Origin: Eubacterium sp.
Lineage (GTDB): Bacteria > Bacillota > Clostridia > Lachnospirales > Lachnospiraceae
Assembly (NCBI GenBank): GCA_017406925.1
Contig: JAFQXO010000012.1
Coordinates: 1 to 64,000 of the forward strand
Length of the DNA: 64,000 nt
Direction of reading: 5' to 3'
The notes beneath the pieces were generated by a model. The model did no database searches, was not told the origin of the DNA, and saw nothing but the letters and a program-made list of their open reading frames with translations. How positions within the stretch are numbered: the stretch's first letter is position 1; every line of letters begins with the position of its first letter. Below, one piece after another: positions 1 through 8,137 of this stretch. The position numbers and the translations under genes were made by a program.

Positions 1-361
1 CGTTGCATGTCTTTTCTCTTGCATAAAAATAGAACAACTCCAAATACTACTCGTACCTGGAGCCGTTCTTTGTTTTTATCTACTGAAAGGATCATCTTAG
101 AAACGCCCCACTGACATTAAGGGCTTCGATTTTTCCCCGCGCGATAACTGTTTTGTTAGTGTTAACCACCTATTACTCGCTCTGAAAGACATTTTCTATC
201 CACTAAAAGTATGGAGTCGATAGTAATTCAACTTCGATTTTCTCATTTTCGGCGTTTTTTCTAGTATGGAGTCGATAGTAATTAAAGTTTTTGTGTTGTA
301 GATTGCCAAAAAACTGAGTTTGGAGTCGATAGTAATTTAGATTAACACCCACAAAATGCCC
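1..361. other. Non-coding left edge with spaced repeats
   Basis: No convincing gene is visible here; open frames on both strands are short and unlike known proteins. The segment lies downstream of the nrdD stop codon. Its only clear structure is the set of three direct repeats at 208-337. At about 105-140 a short GCCC/GGGC pairing followed by a T-run could be a weak plus-strand terminator. The window edge prevents seeing whether this belongs to a larger element on the left. Confidence 0.5.
208..337. repeat. Three 21-bp direct repeats, period 54-55 bp
   Basis: Copies at 208-228, 263-283 and 317-337 share the core TGGAGTCGATAGTAATT. The first two are identical over 21 bp and the third differs by one base (AGTTTGG for AGTATGG). 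The 33-34 bp between copies are unrelated to each other. The regular spacing recalls a CRISPR array end or an iteron set, but the conserved unit is shorter than a usual CRISPR repeat, does not fold into a hairpin, and no cas gene is in view. Confidence 0.8.
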
Positions 362-2575
362 TTATAAATGAAGCACACGGTCCTTTAACTCTGAGGTGCG
401 GCCTTGATTCCAATACTGTGTTCCAATATAGCCGCAAGTTCTTCTAGCCACATTCATAGTGTCTTGATTTGTGTTTCCACAATTAGGACATTTCCATATC
501 AATTTACCATTCTCATCCTCTATAATCTCAATTTCACCATCAAAGCCGCATTCCTGGCAATAATCAGACTTACTATTTAGTTCAGCATACATAATGTTAT
601 CGTAGATAAACTTCATTACTTCGATAACTGCTTCAATGTTATTTTGCAAGTCTGGCACTTCTACATAACTAATTGCTCCACCTGGTGATAGTTTTTGGAA
701 ATCAGCCTCAAATTTAAGTTTATCAAAGGCGTTAATGTCTTCCCTGACGTTTACATGATAGCTATTAGTTATATAGTTATGATCTGTAACGTCTTTAATC
801 CTTCCAAAACGCTCTTGTAAGCATTTAGCAAACTTATATGTAGTAGATTCCATAGGTGTACCATATACAGAATATGCTATGTTTTCAGCATTTTTCCATT
901 CTGCACACTTATCGTTTAGCTTTTGCATAACTGATAGTGCAAATGGTTTAACCTGTGGATCTGTGTGCGACTTACCTGTCATATACTTACACATCTCATA
1001 TAATCCAGCATAACCTAGTGAAATGGTTGAATATCCATCATAGAGCAATTTATCGATAGTCTCACCCTTATGTAATCGGGCGATAGCACCGTTTTGCCAA
1101 TGAATTGGGGAAGTGTCGGTAAGTGTTCCCAAAAGCCTCTCATGACGGCATTTTAACGCCCTGTGGCATAATTCTAGGCGTTCATCTAGGATTTCCCAGA
1201 ATTTATCCATATCACCATTGGAAGAACATGCTACATCAACTAGGTTAATAGTTACCACGCCTTGATTAAAGCGTCCATAATATTTACCTTTGCCATCAAC
1301 ATAATTTGAGGCGTTAGCAATATTTTTGGTCGTAGTCATATCTGGCGTTAAGAAACTTCTGCAACCCATAGGTGGATAACATGCGCCTTTTCCAGTCTTA
1401 TCTATCTTGTATTCCTTCATAATCTTTTCAGATACATAATCAGGAACCATTCTTTTTGCTGTACACTTAGCAGCAAGCTCTGTTAGATACCAATACTTAG
1501 AATCTAGCTTAATGTTATCTTCTTCTAGAACGTAAATCAGCTTAGGAAACGCCGGAGTAATCCATACGCCTTTTTCGTTTTTTACGCCTTCTATGCGTTG
1601 TTTTAAAACTTCTTCAATACACAAGGCTAAATCTGCTTTCGCTTGTTCTCCTTCTACTTCATTTAAATACAAATTCATTGTAATAAATGGTGCCTGACCG
1701 TTTGTGGTCATTAGAGTTATTACTTGATATTGAATAGTTTGAATACCAGCTTTAACTTCCTTTTTTACACGCTCTTCAGCAATCTCTTTTACCTGGTCTT
1801 CTGTTATGTCAATACCAGCCTTTTCAAACTCTTCTCTTACATCTTTTAAGTACTTTTGCCTACTAACTTCAACAAAAGGTACTAAATGAGATAAAGTGAT
1901 AGTCTGTCCACCATACTGATTAGATGCAACTTGTGCAATAATCTGTGTGGCGATATTACAAGCGGTTGAAAAGCTATGTGGTTTTTCAATCTTTGTACCA
2001 GAAATAACTGTGCCGTTTTGTAACATATCTTCTAGATTAATCAAACAACAGTTAAATATTCTTTGCGCAAAGTAATCTGAATCATGGAAATGAATAATTC
2101 CTTTCTTATGTGCTTCCATAACTTCCTTAGGAACTAATACTCGCTCGCATAAATCTTTACTTACTTCGCCCGCCATGTAATCTCTTTGTACGGAAGCTAC
2201 TGTGGGATTCTTGTTAGAATTTTCTTGTTTTACTTCTTCATTCGTACAATCTATTAAACTAAGAATAGCGTTATCCGTTGTGTTGGCTTTTCTGGCTAAT
2301 TCTCTTGCATGACGATATCTAACATATTTTTGTGCAACTTCGTAGCCTCGCATTTCCATAATGGCAACTTCTACCATATCCTGGATCTGTTCTACATTAA
2401 CAGCAAATGGCGTTGAAAGAACTCTGTTTGAAACCTTTTCAGTAATGCTTCTAATTTGAACATCACTTAGTTGGTTTACTAATTCAACTTCATTGTTTGC
2501 TGCTTTGATAGCTTTATAAACTTTTTCTTGATTATAAGGAACTTCTTGTCCGCTTCTTTTAATAATTATCTCCAT
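362..2575 (-). CDS. nrdD: Anaerobic (class III) ribonucleoside-triphosphate reductase
   Basis: Makes deoxyribonucleotides from ribonucleoside triphosphates without oxygen, using a glycyl radical. The 737-residue protein has an N-terminal ATP-cone (about 3-95), the catalytic barrel with the FNCCLINL cysteine segment near 174-181, a zinc site formed by C673, C676, C696 and C699, and the glycyl-radical motif RTCGYIG with the likely radical glycine at G715. The start is preceded by AAAGGAGA at good spacing. The activating radical-SAM enzyme NrdG, usually the next gene, is not in the 361 bases downstream. Family assignment is secure. Confidence 0.97.
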   Translation of the reverse strand: MEIIIKRSGQEVPYNQEKVYKAIKAANNEVELVNQLSDVQIRSITEKVSNRVLSTPFAVNVEQIQDMVEVAIMEMRGYEVAQKYVRYRHARELARKANTTDNAILSLIDCTNEEVKQENSNKNPTVASVQRDYMAGEVSKDLCERVLVPKEVMEAHKKGIIHFHDSDYFAQRIFNCCLINLEDMLQNGTVISGTKIEKPHSFSTACNIATQIIAQVASNQYGGQTITLSHLVPFVEVSRQKYLKDVREEFEKAGIDITEDQVKEIAEERVKKEVKAGIQTIQYQVITLMTTNGQAPFITMNLYLNEVEGEQAKADLALCIEEVLKQRIEGVKNEKGVWITPAFPKLIYVLEEDNIKLDSKYWYLTELAAKCTAKRMVPDYVSEKIMKEYKIDKTGKGACYPPMGCRSFLTPDMTTTKNIANASNYVDGKGKYYGRFNQGVVTINLVDVACSSNGDMDKFWEILDERLELCHRALKCRHERLLGTLTDTSPIHWQNGAIARLHKGETIDKLLYDGYSTISLGYAGLYEMCKYMTGKSHTDPQVKPFALSVMQKLNDKCAEWKNAENIAYSVYGTPMESTTYKFAKCLQERFGRIKDVTDHNYITNSYHVNVREDINAFDKLKFEADFQKLSPGGAISYVEVPDLQNNIEAVIEVMKFIYDNIMYAELNSKSDYCQECGFDGEIEIIEDENGKLIWKCPNCGNTNQDTMNVARRTCGYIGTQYWNQGRTSELKDRVLHL

Positions 2576-2647
2576 TGTATTCTCCTTTCTTTTGTTTTAT
2601 GTTTATTGGTAATATCTTTGATTTGGGGAAATGAAATTATATAAAAA

Positions 2648-2667
2648 GAAGCGCCCGAGGGCGCTTC
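2648..2667 (-). terminator. Strong rho-independent terminator
   Basis: A 9-bp GC-rich stem (GAAGCGCCC/GGGCGCTTC) with a two-base gap is followed on the minus strand by TTTTTAT. It ends the candidate RNA and insulates nrdD, whose start is about 70 bases further on. Confidence 0.85.
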
Positions 2668-2821
2668 GACTAGGTTTTGTGTTTTTAATGCTTACTACTA
2701 AATTACAATAATTCAGCTTTAATTAAAAACTTTGCGAAGTTGCAGCTCACCTAAAACTGTTTATAGCTTCACCATACACTCTCTTCGCTAGGGCGTATAG
2801 ATCGTAAGCATGAGGTTATCA
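2648..2821 (-). ncRNA. Candidate independent structured RNA
   Basis: On the minus strand a TTGCAA/TAATAG promoter (2828-2856) is followed by about 175 nt without an ORF, ending at a strong terminator. ATGCTTAC near the 5' end is perfectly complementary to GTAAGCAT near the 3' end, which would close the molecule. Inside, ATACGC can pair with GTGTAT, AACTT/AAGTT forms a tight hairpin, and GCGAAG can pair with CTTCGC at longer range. Size and closing stem resemble 6S RNA, but I could not match family-specific sequence. It could also be a leader controlling nrdD by termination. Confidence 0.4.
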
Positions 2822-2827
2822 TTTAAG

Positions 2828-2856
2828 CTATTAATACTTTTTAATAATAATTGCAA
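2828..2856 (-). promoter_or_regulatory. Promoter for the candidate RNA
   Basis: Minus-strand TTGCAA (2851-2856) and TAATAG (2828-2833) are separated by exactly 17 bp. Transcription would start near 2821, just before the region with RNA-like pairing. Confidence 0.45.
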
Positions 2857-2967
2857 TACACAAACGACGATAATGATCATAAACAAAAAATTCCATACTC
2901 ATTTGTAGATGAAAATAATCATTTTTAAACGATATTACCCATTATTATTTTGTGTGTATCTTTAGCC

Positions 2968-2989
2968 GCAAAGACACATGTGTCTTTGC
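2968..2989. repeat. Perfect 22-bp palindrome
   Basis: GCAAAGACACA followed directly by its reverse complement TGTGTCTTTGC. It lies 50 bases past the stop codon of the 387-residue gene at 3039. With no unpaired loop and no T-run it is a poor terminator; an operator for a dimeric regulator is an alternative. Confidence 0.6.
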
Positions 2990-3038
2990 TATGCCAACCT
3001 CGTGATAATAATATGTATAATTTTATTTTTTAAAGACT

Positions 3039-4202
3039 TTATGGCATAGATTTTTCTAATCGCTCTATCATCTCGCTTCCTGTATTATTTCCACTATATT
3101 CTCCAGCATCACTTTGCTTATGGATATAAACACAAGATTTAGAAATGCGCTCGCTTTGCTTTTTCTTAAACTCTTTTTCACTGATCTTTTTCGTGCCCCA
3201 AAAATGAGAATATGTTAATTGGTCATCTTTTATAGTTCCAATAGCTTGTCCTTGACCACGATTTTTCATTCTGCCACAGGAATATTTATAATACTTATAA
3301 TAGTTATCTAACACGTTTTCTTCACAGATTGCTATCTCGCCGGTTATATCATAAGAAATTGAATCTTTAAAACGGAGTTTCTTTAATTTTAATTTCTTAG
3401 ACATATAATAAAGCGTCATTTCATTATTATATCCTGGATGCCATACTATCATGGAAAGACGATAATAATCTCCAATTGTAGATATTTTTGATGAAATATG
3501 ATCGTCCGGGTATCGCTCTAATTCGTTCCTAATGGCTTTAATAAATCCCTTACAAACCTTTCTTCTTAATCGCTTTTCTGCTTTCGAAGGTTTGGAGCCG
3601 TTTCCTTTTGCATATATATGTATGTAATCTATCTTTTTCTTAGAATTAACTGCTTTTAGTTCTATAAATATTGCTCTATCCGCAGTAAGTTTTACAAAAG
3701 TTACATATCTATGTTTTTTAAGTCTACCATCTTTTTCTACTGAGAAGCCTTTTACTTTAAAGTTTTGATCCATATAGTAACTAATTTCTTCTCCTATACG
3801 ATAACCTAATATACCTACGCGCTTATCGTTTTTTACAGTGATATCAAATAAAGGATATTTGTATTTTTCAATTTGTTCATATGTACCTTTTTTGTTTTTT
3901 AATGATATATCATTATTTTCCCAAATCTTTGTATAATTACTTTCGCCCTGAAGTGATAATTCAGGAATCTTATATGTAGATGCTAAAACATCTAGATTAT
4001 CAAAATAGTTATATAGGTCAACATTTTCTGGGTCTATCTCTACTCTTTTTGTGGTGGATTCTTTTATTATATTTGCACTTGTTTCTTTGTTGTTTTGCTT
4101 TTCTGTTAAATTTTTGTGTATCATTAATCCACAAACCATCATGGCTGCTATACATGCACCACTAAACAACATCATTCCAAATCGTTTCATATGCTCGCTC
4201 AT
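3039..4202 (-). CDS. Uncharacterised membrane-anchored extracellular protein
   Basis: The 387-residue product has one hydrophobic segment at about 9-28 and no lipobox, so it is probably an N-terminally anchored protein with the rest outside the cell. The remainder is rich in lysine and tyrosine, with a basic stretch near 195-225 (KPSKAEKRLRRKV). I recognise no domain. The start follows AGGAAG at seven bases. It lies downstream of a terminator at 4331-4373 and so is probably transcribed separately from the FN3 protein at 4425. Confidence 0.75.
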   Translation of the reverse strand: MSEHMKRFGMMLFSGACIAAMMVCGLMIHKNLTEKQNNKETSANIIKESTTKRVEIDPENVDLYNYFDNLDVLASTYKIPELSLQGESNYTKIWENNDISLKNKKGTYEQIEKYKYPLFDITVKNDKRVGILGYRIGEEISYYMDQNFKVKGFSVEKDGRLKKHRYVTFVKLTADRAIFIELKAVNSKKKIDYIHIYAKGNGSKPSKAEKRLRRKVCKGFIKAIRNELERYPDDHISSKISTIGDYYRLSMIVWHPGYNNEMTLYYMSKKLKLKKLRFKDSISYDITGEIAICEENVLDNYYKYYKYSCGRMKNRGQGQAIGTIKDDQLTYSHFWGTKKISEKEFKKKQSERISKSCVYIHKQSDAGEYSGNNTGSEMIERLEKSMP

Positions 4203-4330
4203 TATTATTCTTCCTTTCTTGATTTATCAGTAATAATATGTTTGCAGATTCTCTAAAAACGCAAAAACTTTTAAAAATTTTTAACTACAAAAAATAAATA
4301 AAATTGCAAAAACAATTAAGAATTAAAGAA

Positions 4331-4373
4331 AAATGTCAACTTTAAACAGATTTTCTGTCTAAAATTGACATTT
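4331..4373 (-). terminator. Rho-independent terminator
   Basis: A long imperfect stem (AAATGTCAA...TTGACATTT outside, ACAGA/TCTGT inside) with a TTTT loop is followed on the minus strand by TTTTTCTTT. It ends the secreted protein gene at 4425-6482. Confidence 0.8.
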
Positions 4374-4424
4374 CCTTTTGCTTTAATTAGATATTTATAG
4401 TTGTTTTAATTTATTTGTGTTGTT

Positions 4425-6482
4425 TTATTTTTTAGTTTTAAATGTTACTTTATCAGAATAAGCACTTAATACAGTGTTCCCACCATTTTTAGCATATGAC
4501 TTCAATCTAATAGAATAAGTCTTTTTCTTCTTTAATTTTATCATTACCTTTTTGCCTTTAATGGCACTATATAAGCTAGTAGGAGCTTTCTTTCCTCTTC
4601 TTAGATATAAATAACATCCTTTATAAAAGTTCTTAGTAACCGTTAATTTGATTCTTCCATGTTTAAGTCTCTTCACAGTAAAGGAAGGCTTAGATGGAAC
4701 TTTTGTTTTTGATAATACATTTGAATAATCAGACTTGTAGGTTTCTCCTTGTGTTGGTACGGCAACTATTTTATAAAAATACTCCTTACCATAACTTCCA
4801 CCTTTATCTGAATATGTCTCTTCGCTAGTGCTTCCGTTATAAGAATAACCGCTCTTTTTATTAGTTGATCTATAAACTAAATAATTCTTCGTATTAGTCA
4901 CCTTATCCCATTTAAGTGTTACTTGGCCGTTTGAAATATAGGCCTTTTTCAATGTAGGCTTTTTCTGATGGCAAATATAGTAAAAGTAAACACTGTTTCC
5001 GTGTTGTGTATTGATTTGAACCGTAGTACTACCTACATATTTTTTCTTTAATACGAGGTTATATCCTTCGCCACTTTTTCTCTCAATACTTGCAACCGAT
5101 GGAGCTGAGTTTGAAACATCTTTAATTCCACCAGGATTTTCTATTAAGTTTAGGTAAACAGTGTTTCCGTGTTTTAAATTATCTAGTTTTGTGCCTGATA
5201 AAATATCAGTACCATCAATAAATCTCAACGCAAAACTAGAATTTATTACTTCAATACTACATTTTTGTGCATACTTTGATTCTATGCCTTCTCCAATATC
5301 TGCATATAATGGATTATTTTTTATTACATCATCCGTATATGTCACTCCTATAGAAGTTTTTCCAATATTTCCTGTCTTTATGATAGGGTATTGAGCTCCC
5401 TCGTCGTCTATTTCGCAAACGTGGGCATTTCCTGTAAACCATTCGCATTGAATATTATTGAGAGCTCCACTACTACCAATCGTATAGCCAATTTGGTTTT
5501 CGTATTCTCTTTGTTTTTGTAATACCAGTTTTGTTTGCGTTAATTTAACACTTGGTTGTTCTCGAAAATATAAACTTACTGTATCAGTTGGTGAAGCGTT
5601 TGCATCTTGCACACCTCTAGATATAAGTTGAATTGTAGTGTTTGCTTCTTGTGTTCCGACAATATTAAATCCTAAAGAGCCAGGAACGGAATAAACTTGT
5701 TTATAATTGTTTCCGTTTTTATAGTCTACTTTTTGAATAGCGTTAAAATATGACCAACCTGATATTCTTCTTATTGGATAAACTCTTGGCTGCATCCATG
5801 TTTCTGTATTAGTGTATGAGTATAATGCTGTAATTGATCTTGTTCCTAAATCACCAGGGATTCCATAGTTACATGCAGTTGATACTTTTGTTGGCTTTAC
5901 ATGAACGTAGAAGATAAAGAATCCGCATTTGCCATTACCATACTGTACACCTACATCCACTCTTCCAACCTTGGTAAAGGTAATATTCAACTCTCCTGTG
6001 GTTAGAGTGGCCGTAGCTGCGCCTGTTGAACTAATAGCCTCAAATGTTTCTTCCTCGCCTTGTTCATCATATCCGCTACTTGCTCCTAATGAAACTTTTC
6101 GCCCAATAAGACCATTATGATTAGTGATATAAGTAGGTGTTACACTTCCGTTTTGATAAAAGCCACCATTATTAACCATGTCGTTATAAATATCAACACT
6201 ATATTCGCGACTTCTGGCATACCAATAATCAGTGCTATTTGTGGTTATTGTCTGACCTACAGTTGTCTCAAAAGTGTAAATATTAACTACTTCATCAGAG
6301 CCACCTGGTCTTACTTTTGCGGATGTTTTAAAACTACTTACGAAATCTTTAAAGGTTTGATCGCTATCGTAGTTATTGTCAACCTTCCACGCATCTATAT
6401 GAGCTTCTGTTGTTTGTGTAAATAAAAACCCACAGAACAATAAAACTACAGTAAAGATAGGTATATATAATAGTTTTTTCAT
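4425..6482 (-). CDS. Secreted multidomain protein with FN3-like C-terminus
   Basis: The 685-residue product begins with a signal peptide (MKKLLYIPIFTVVLLF, cut near TTEAH). The middle is beta-rich and Ig-like, with no enzyme motif seen. The C-terminal 170 residues hold a fibronectin-III-like domain (KPTLKKAYISNGQVTLKWDK onward) and a second lysine-rich beta domain ending in KVTFKTKK. This tail resembles those of the glucanase cluster at 54286-64000. AAAGGAGG precedes the start. No LPXTG motif or S-layer repeats are present, so attachment is unclear. Confidence 0.8.
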   Translation of the reverse strand: MKKLLYIPIFTVVLLFCGFLFTQTTEAHIDAWKVDNNYDSDQTFKDFVSSFKTSAKVRPGGSDEVVNIYTFETTVGQTITTNSTDYWYARSREYSVDIYNDMVNNGGFYQNGSVTPTYITNHNGLIGRKVSLGASSGYDEQGEEETFEAISSTGAATATLTTGELNITFTKVGRVDVGVQYGNGKCGFFIFYVHVKPTKVSTACNYGIPGDLGTRSITALYSYTNTETWMQPRVYPIRRISGWSYFNAIQKVDYKNGNNYKQVYSVPGSLGFNIVGTQEANTTIQLISRGVQDANASPTDTVSLYFREQPSVKLTQTKLVLQKQREYENQIGYTIGSSGALNNIQCEWFTGNAHVCEIDDEGAQYPIIKTGNIGKTSIGVTYTDDVIKNNPLYADIGEGIESKYAQKCSIEVINSSFALRFIDGTDILSGTKLDNLKHGNTVYLNLIENPGGIKDVSNSAPSVASIERKSGEGYNLVLKKKYVGSTTVQINTQHGNSVYFYYICHQKKPTLKKAYISNGQVTLKWDKVTNTKNYLVYRSTNKKSGYSYNGSTSEETYSDKGGSYGKEYFYKIVAVPTQGETYKSDYSNVLSKTKVPSKPSFTVKRLKHGRIKLTVTKNFYKGCYLYLRRGKKAPTSLYSAIKGKKVMIKLKKKKTYSIRLKSYAKNGGNTVLSAYSDKVTFKTKK

Positions 6483-6557
6483 TATTATGCCTCCTTTTGA
6501 GCGTATTTTTATAATTATAATATGATTGATTATCTATCCCTTAAAAATGGACAAAAA

Positions 6558-6582
6558 AATAAAGCCTATATAGACTTTTATT
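6558..6582 (-). terminator. Terminator after tRNA-Leu
   Basis: AATAAA and TTTATT arms with an internal imperfect stem are followed on the minus strand by a T-run. It is placed to end transcription of tRNA-Leu and possibly of the infC-rpmI-rplT operon. Confidence 0.65.
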
Positions 6583-6676
6583 TTTTCGAAAACTCGAACA
6601 TATGTCGGGTTACTATTGGGGTTACTAATTTATTGCGTGATGCCCCACAACCCCCTTTCCGTCGAGGTTTCAGGAA

Positions 6677-6761
6677 TGCGGAAGATGGGACTTGAACCCA
6701 CACGAGCTAACCGCTCACAAGATCCTTAATCTTGCTCGTCTGCCAGTTCCGACACTTCCGC
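6677..6761 (-). tRNA. tRNA-Leu (anticodon AAG)
   Basis: An 85-nt class II tRNA. The acceptor GCGGAAG pairs with CTTCCGC, the anticodon stem CAAGA/TCTTG encloses loop TTAAGGA giving anticodon AAG, the long variable arm is GAGC-GCTC, and the T-loop is GTTCAAG. The 3' CCA is not encoded. AAG would be read as IAG after deamination and decode CUU/CUC. It has its own promoter overlapping the end of rplT. Confidence 0.93.
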
Positions 6762-6789
6762 GTATCTCGCGTCGTCAGACGCAAGAGAA

Positions 6790-6818
6790 ATATTATCACA
6801 TTAAAATTAACGTGTCAA
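6790..6818 (-). promoter_or_regulatory. Promoter for tRNA-Leu
   Basis: Minus-strand TTGACA (6813-6818) and TAATAT (6790-6795) with a 17-bp spacer, just before the stop codon of rplT at 6827. Start would be about 20 bases upstream of the mature tRNA. Confidence 0.8.
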
Positions 6819-6826
6819 ATTAGTGC

Positions 6827-7183
6827 TTACGCAAGCTTTTCCTTTGCAACATCAACAAGTTTTGCAAATCCGTCTGCATCATTTACTGCCATTTCTGCAA
6901 GCATTTTTCTGTTGATATCTACGTCTGCAAGCTTAAGACCGTGCATAAATTTGCTGTATGAAAGTCCATTGATTCTTGCAGCTGCATTGATACGAGCAAT
7001 CCAGAGCTGTCTGAACTGTCTCTTTCTCTGCTTTCTTCCTGCGTAAGATGTAGCAAGCGCTCTCATTACTGACTGCTTAGCTACTCTATACTGATTACTT
7101 CTGGCTCCTCTATAACCTTTAGCCAGCTTTAAAACTCTTTTATGCTTTTTCTTAGCGTTCATTCCGCCTTTTACTCTTGCCAT
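6827..7183 (-). CDS. rplT: 50S ribosomal protein L20
   Basis: The 118-residue, strongly basic product opens with [20 protein letters not shown], the conserved L20 N-terminus, and has normal length. L20 binds 23S rRNA early in large-subunit assembly. In Firmicutes it also represses its own operon by acting on the infC leader, and a matching leader is present at 7945-8095. GGGAGG precedes the start. Last protein gene of infC-rpmI-rplT. Confidence 0.98.
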   Translation of the reverse strand: MARVKGGMNAKKKHKRVLKLAKGYRGARSNQYRVAKQSVMRALATSYAGRKQRKRQFRQLWIARINAAARINGLSYSKFMHGLKLADVDINRKMLAEMAVNDADGFAKLVDVAKEKLA

Positions 7184-7207
7184 TTTAAAATTCCTCCCAA
7201 CTTTAGA

Positions 7208-7405
7208 TTATAGATAAGGTAAAATCTTCTTCATGTTCTTCTCGTTAGTCTTATCTGTAGTAGTTGCTTTACGAAGATTTCTCTTTCTCTTTTGTGATTT
7301 CTTTGTCAAAATGTGTGACTTATAAGCCTTATTTCTCTTAAGCTTACCAGTTCCCGTCTTCTTGAATCGCTTTGCAGCGGCTCTGTTTGTCTTTACCTTT
7401 GGCAT
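7208..7405 (-). CDS. rpmI: 50S ribosomal protein L35
   Basis: 65 residues, highly basic, with the typical start [20 protein letters not shown] and a usual length. It is a structural large-subunit protein. It sits 24 bases upstream of rplT and 29 bases downstream of infC in the classic order, with AAGGAGG before the start. Confidence 0.98.
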   Translation of the reverse strand: MPKVKTNRAAAKRFKKTGTGKLKRNKAYKSHILTKKSQKRKRNLRKATTTDKTNEKNMKKILPYL

Positions 7406-7434
7406 ATCTTCTCTCCTCCTTATAATGTACGCAA

Positions 7435-7944
7435 TTATTTGCGCTTTTTCTCTAAAAACATAGTCATGTTTCTGCCTTCAAGCTTTGGTCTCTTTGTTAC
7501 GTCAGCAACATCCTCAAGCATCTCGGCAAAATCATCTAAAACTGTTGCATTGCTACTAATGTGTGCCATCTCTCGGCCTCTAAAGCGCAAAGTAACCTTG
7601 ACCTTGTCACCCTTATCTAGGAACTTCCTAGCGTGCTTGGCCTTAGTTCTCATATCGTTAATCTCAACGTTTGGAGAAAGTCTAATCTCCTTTGTCTCAA
7701 CGACATGCTGTTTCTTCTTTGCTTCTTTTTCTTTCTTCTGTTGCTCGTATCTGAACTTACCATAGTCCATAATCTTGCAAACAGGTGGTTTAGCCTTTGG
7801 TGAAATCTTGATGAGATCATAATCTGCTTCGTCAGCCATCTGCTGAGCTTCTCTCGCAGACATAACACCAATCATCTCTCCGTCTGGCCCAATCACACGA
7901 ACTTCGTCGTCTCTAATTTGTTCGTTAATCTGTAATTTGCTGAT
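7435..7944 (-). CDS. infC: Translation initiation factor IF-3
   Basis: IF-3 binds the 30S subunit, prevents subunit joining and checks start-codon pairing. The coding frame extends upstream of the first ATG and GTG codons: the conserved segment [14 protein letters not shown] lies before them, so the protein must start earlier. A GGAGG at good spacing points to an ATC codon at 7942-7944, giving 169 residues, a normal IF-3 length. Rare AUU/AUC starts on infC are a known autoregulatory device because IF-3 rejects them. The alternative ATT seven codons later lacks a well-placed ribosome site. Confidence 0.9.
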   Translation of the reverse strand: MSKLQINEQIRDDEVRVIGPDGEMIGVMSAREAQQMADEADYDLIKISPKAKPPVCKIMDYGKFRYEQQKKEKEAKKKQHVVETKEIRLSPNVEINDMRTKAKHARKFLDKGDKVKVTLRFRGREMAHISSNATVLDDFAEMLEDVADVTKRPKLEGRNMTMFLEKKRK

Positions 7945-8095
7945 AGTATTGCACCTCCATTTTGTTCCACTAAAAAAGTGGATAGCACAGAACTATCCAC
8001 TTATATATTTAAACTTAAATAATGTTTAAAAATATTAACCTCGAATCACCTTATGTGTCTGGGTGAGAGTGGATACTCTGCTTTCTTTTTGCAAC
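7945..8095 (-). promoter_or_regulatory. L20-type leader and attenuator of infC operon
   Basis: The roughly 150-nt untranslated leader has small hairpins (GAGT/ACTC and TCACC/GGTGA) and ends in an intrinsic terminator before infC. Leader TATCCACT at 8068-8075 can pair with the 5' arm of that terminator (AGTGGATA), forming a competing antiterminator. This is the layout of Firmicutes L20 leaders, in which excess L20 favours termination. Confidence 0.8.
7972..8002 (-). terminator. Attenuator terminator in infC leader
   Basis: Ten-base-pair stem AAGTGGATAG/CTATCCACTT with a seven-base loop, followed on the minus strand by a T-run and only about 25 bases before the infC start. It is a regulated terminator, not an operon end. 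Confidence 0.85.
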
Positions 8096-8101
8096 GGTAG
8101 T

Positions 8102-8130
8102 ATATTACCAAAGTAGCCTATCTTTGTCAA
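8102..8130 (-). promoter_or_regulatory. Promoter of infC-rpmI-rplT
   Basis: Minus-strand TTGACA (8125-8130) and TAATAT (8102-8107) with a 17-bp spacer, immediately past the thrS stop codon. Transcription would start near 8095. Confidence 0.85.
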
Positions 8131-8137
8131 CAACTAC

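Larger units (their letters stand above)
2576..3038. other. Long intergenic region with RNA-like elements
   Basis: This AT-rich gap upstream of nrdD holds no credible gene. It contains a minus-strand promoter, a roughly 175-nt transcribed unit ending in a strong terminator, and a perfect palindrome at 2968-2989; each is listed separately. No NrdR box pair was recognised by eye. The stretch from about 2860 to 2960 shows nothing beyond AT richness. Confidence 0.6.

Noticed and set aside
208..337. Annotation as a CRISPR array
   Set aside because: Conserved unit is only 21 bp, intervals are 33-34 bp, three copies, no hairpin and no cas gene in view. Kept as repeats.
2648..2821. 6S RNA call for the candidate structured RNA
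   Set aside because: Size and closing stem fit, but I could not find the family's conserved central-bubble sequence.
2940..3000. GEMM (c-di-GMP) riboswitch suggested by GCAAAG next to GCC
   Set aside because: The receptor order and tetraloop are absent; the match comes from the palindrome.
6732..7046. Plus-strand ORF over rplT
   Set aside because: Antisense to a ribosomal protein gene and overlaps tRNA-Leu.
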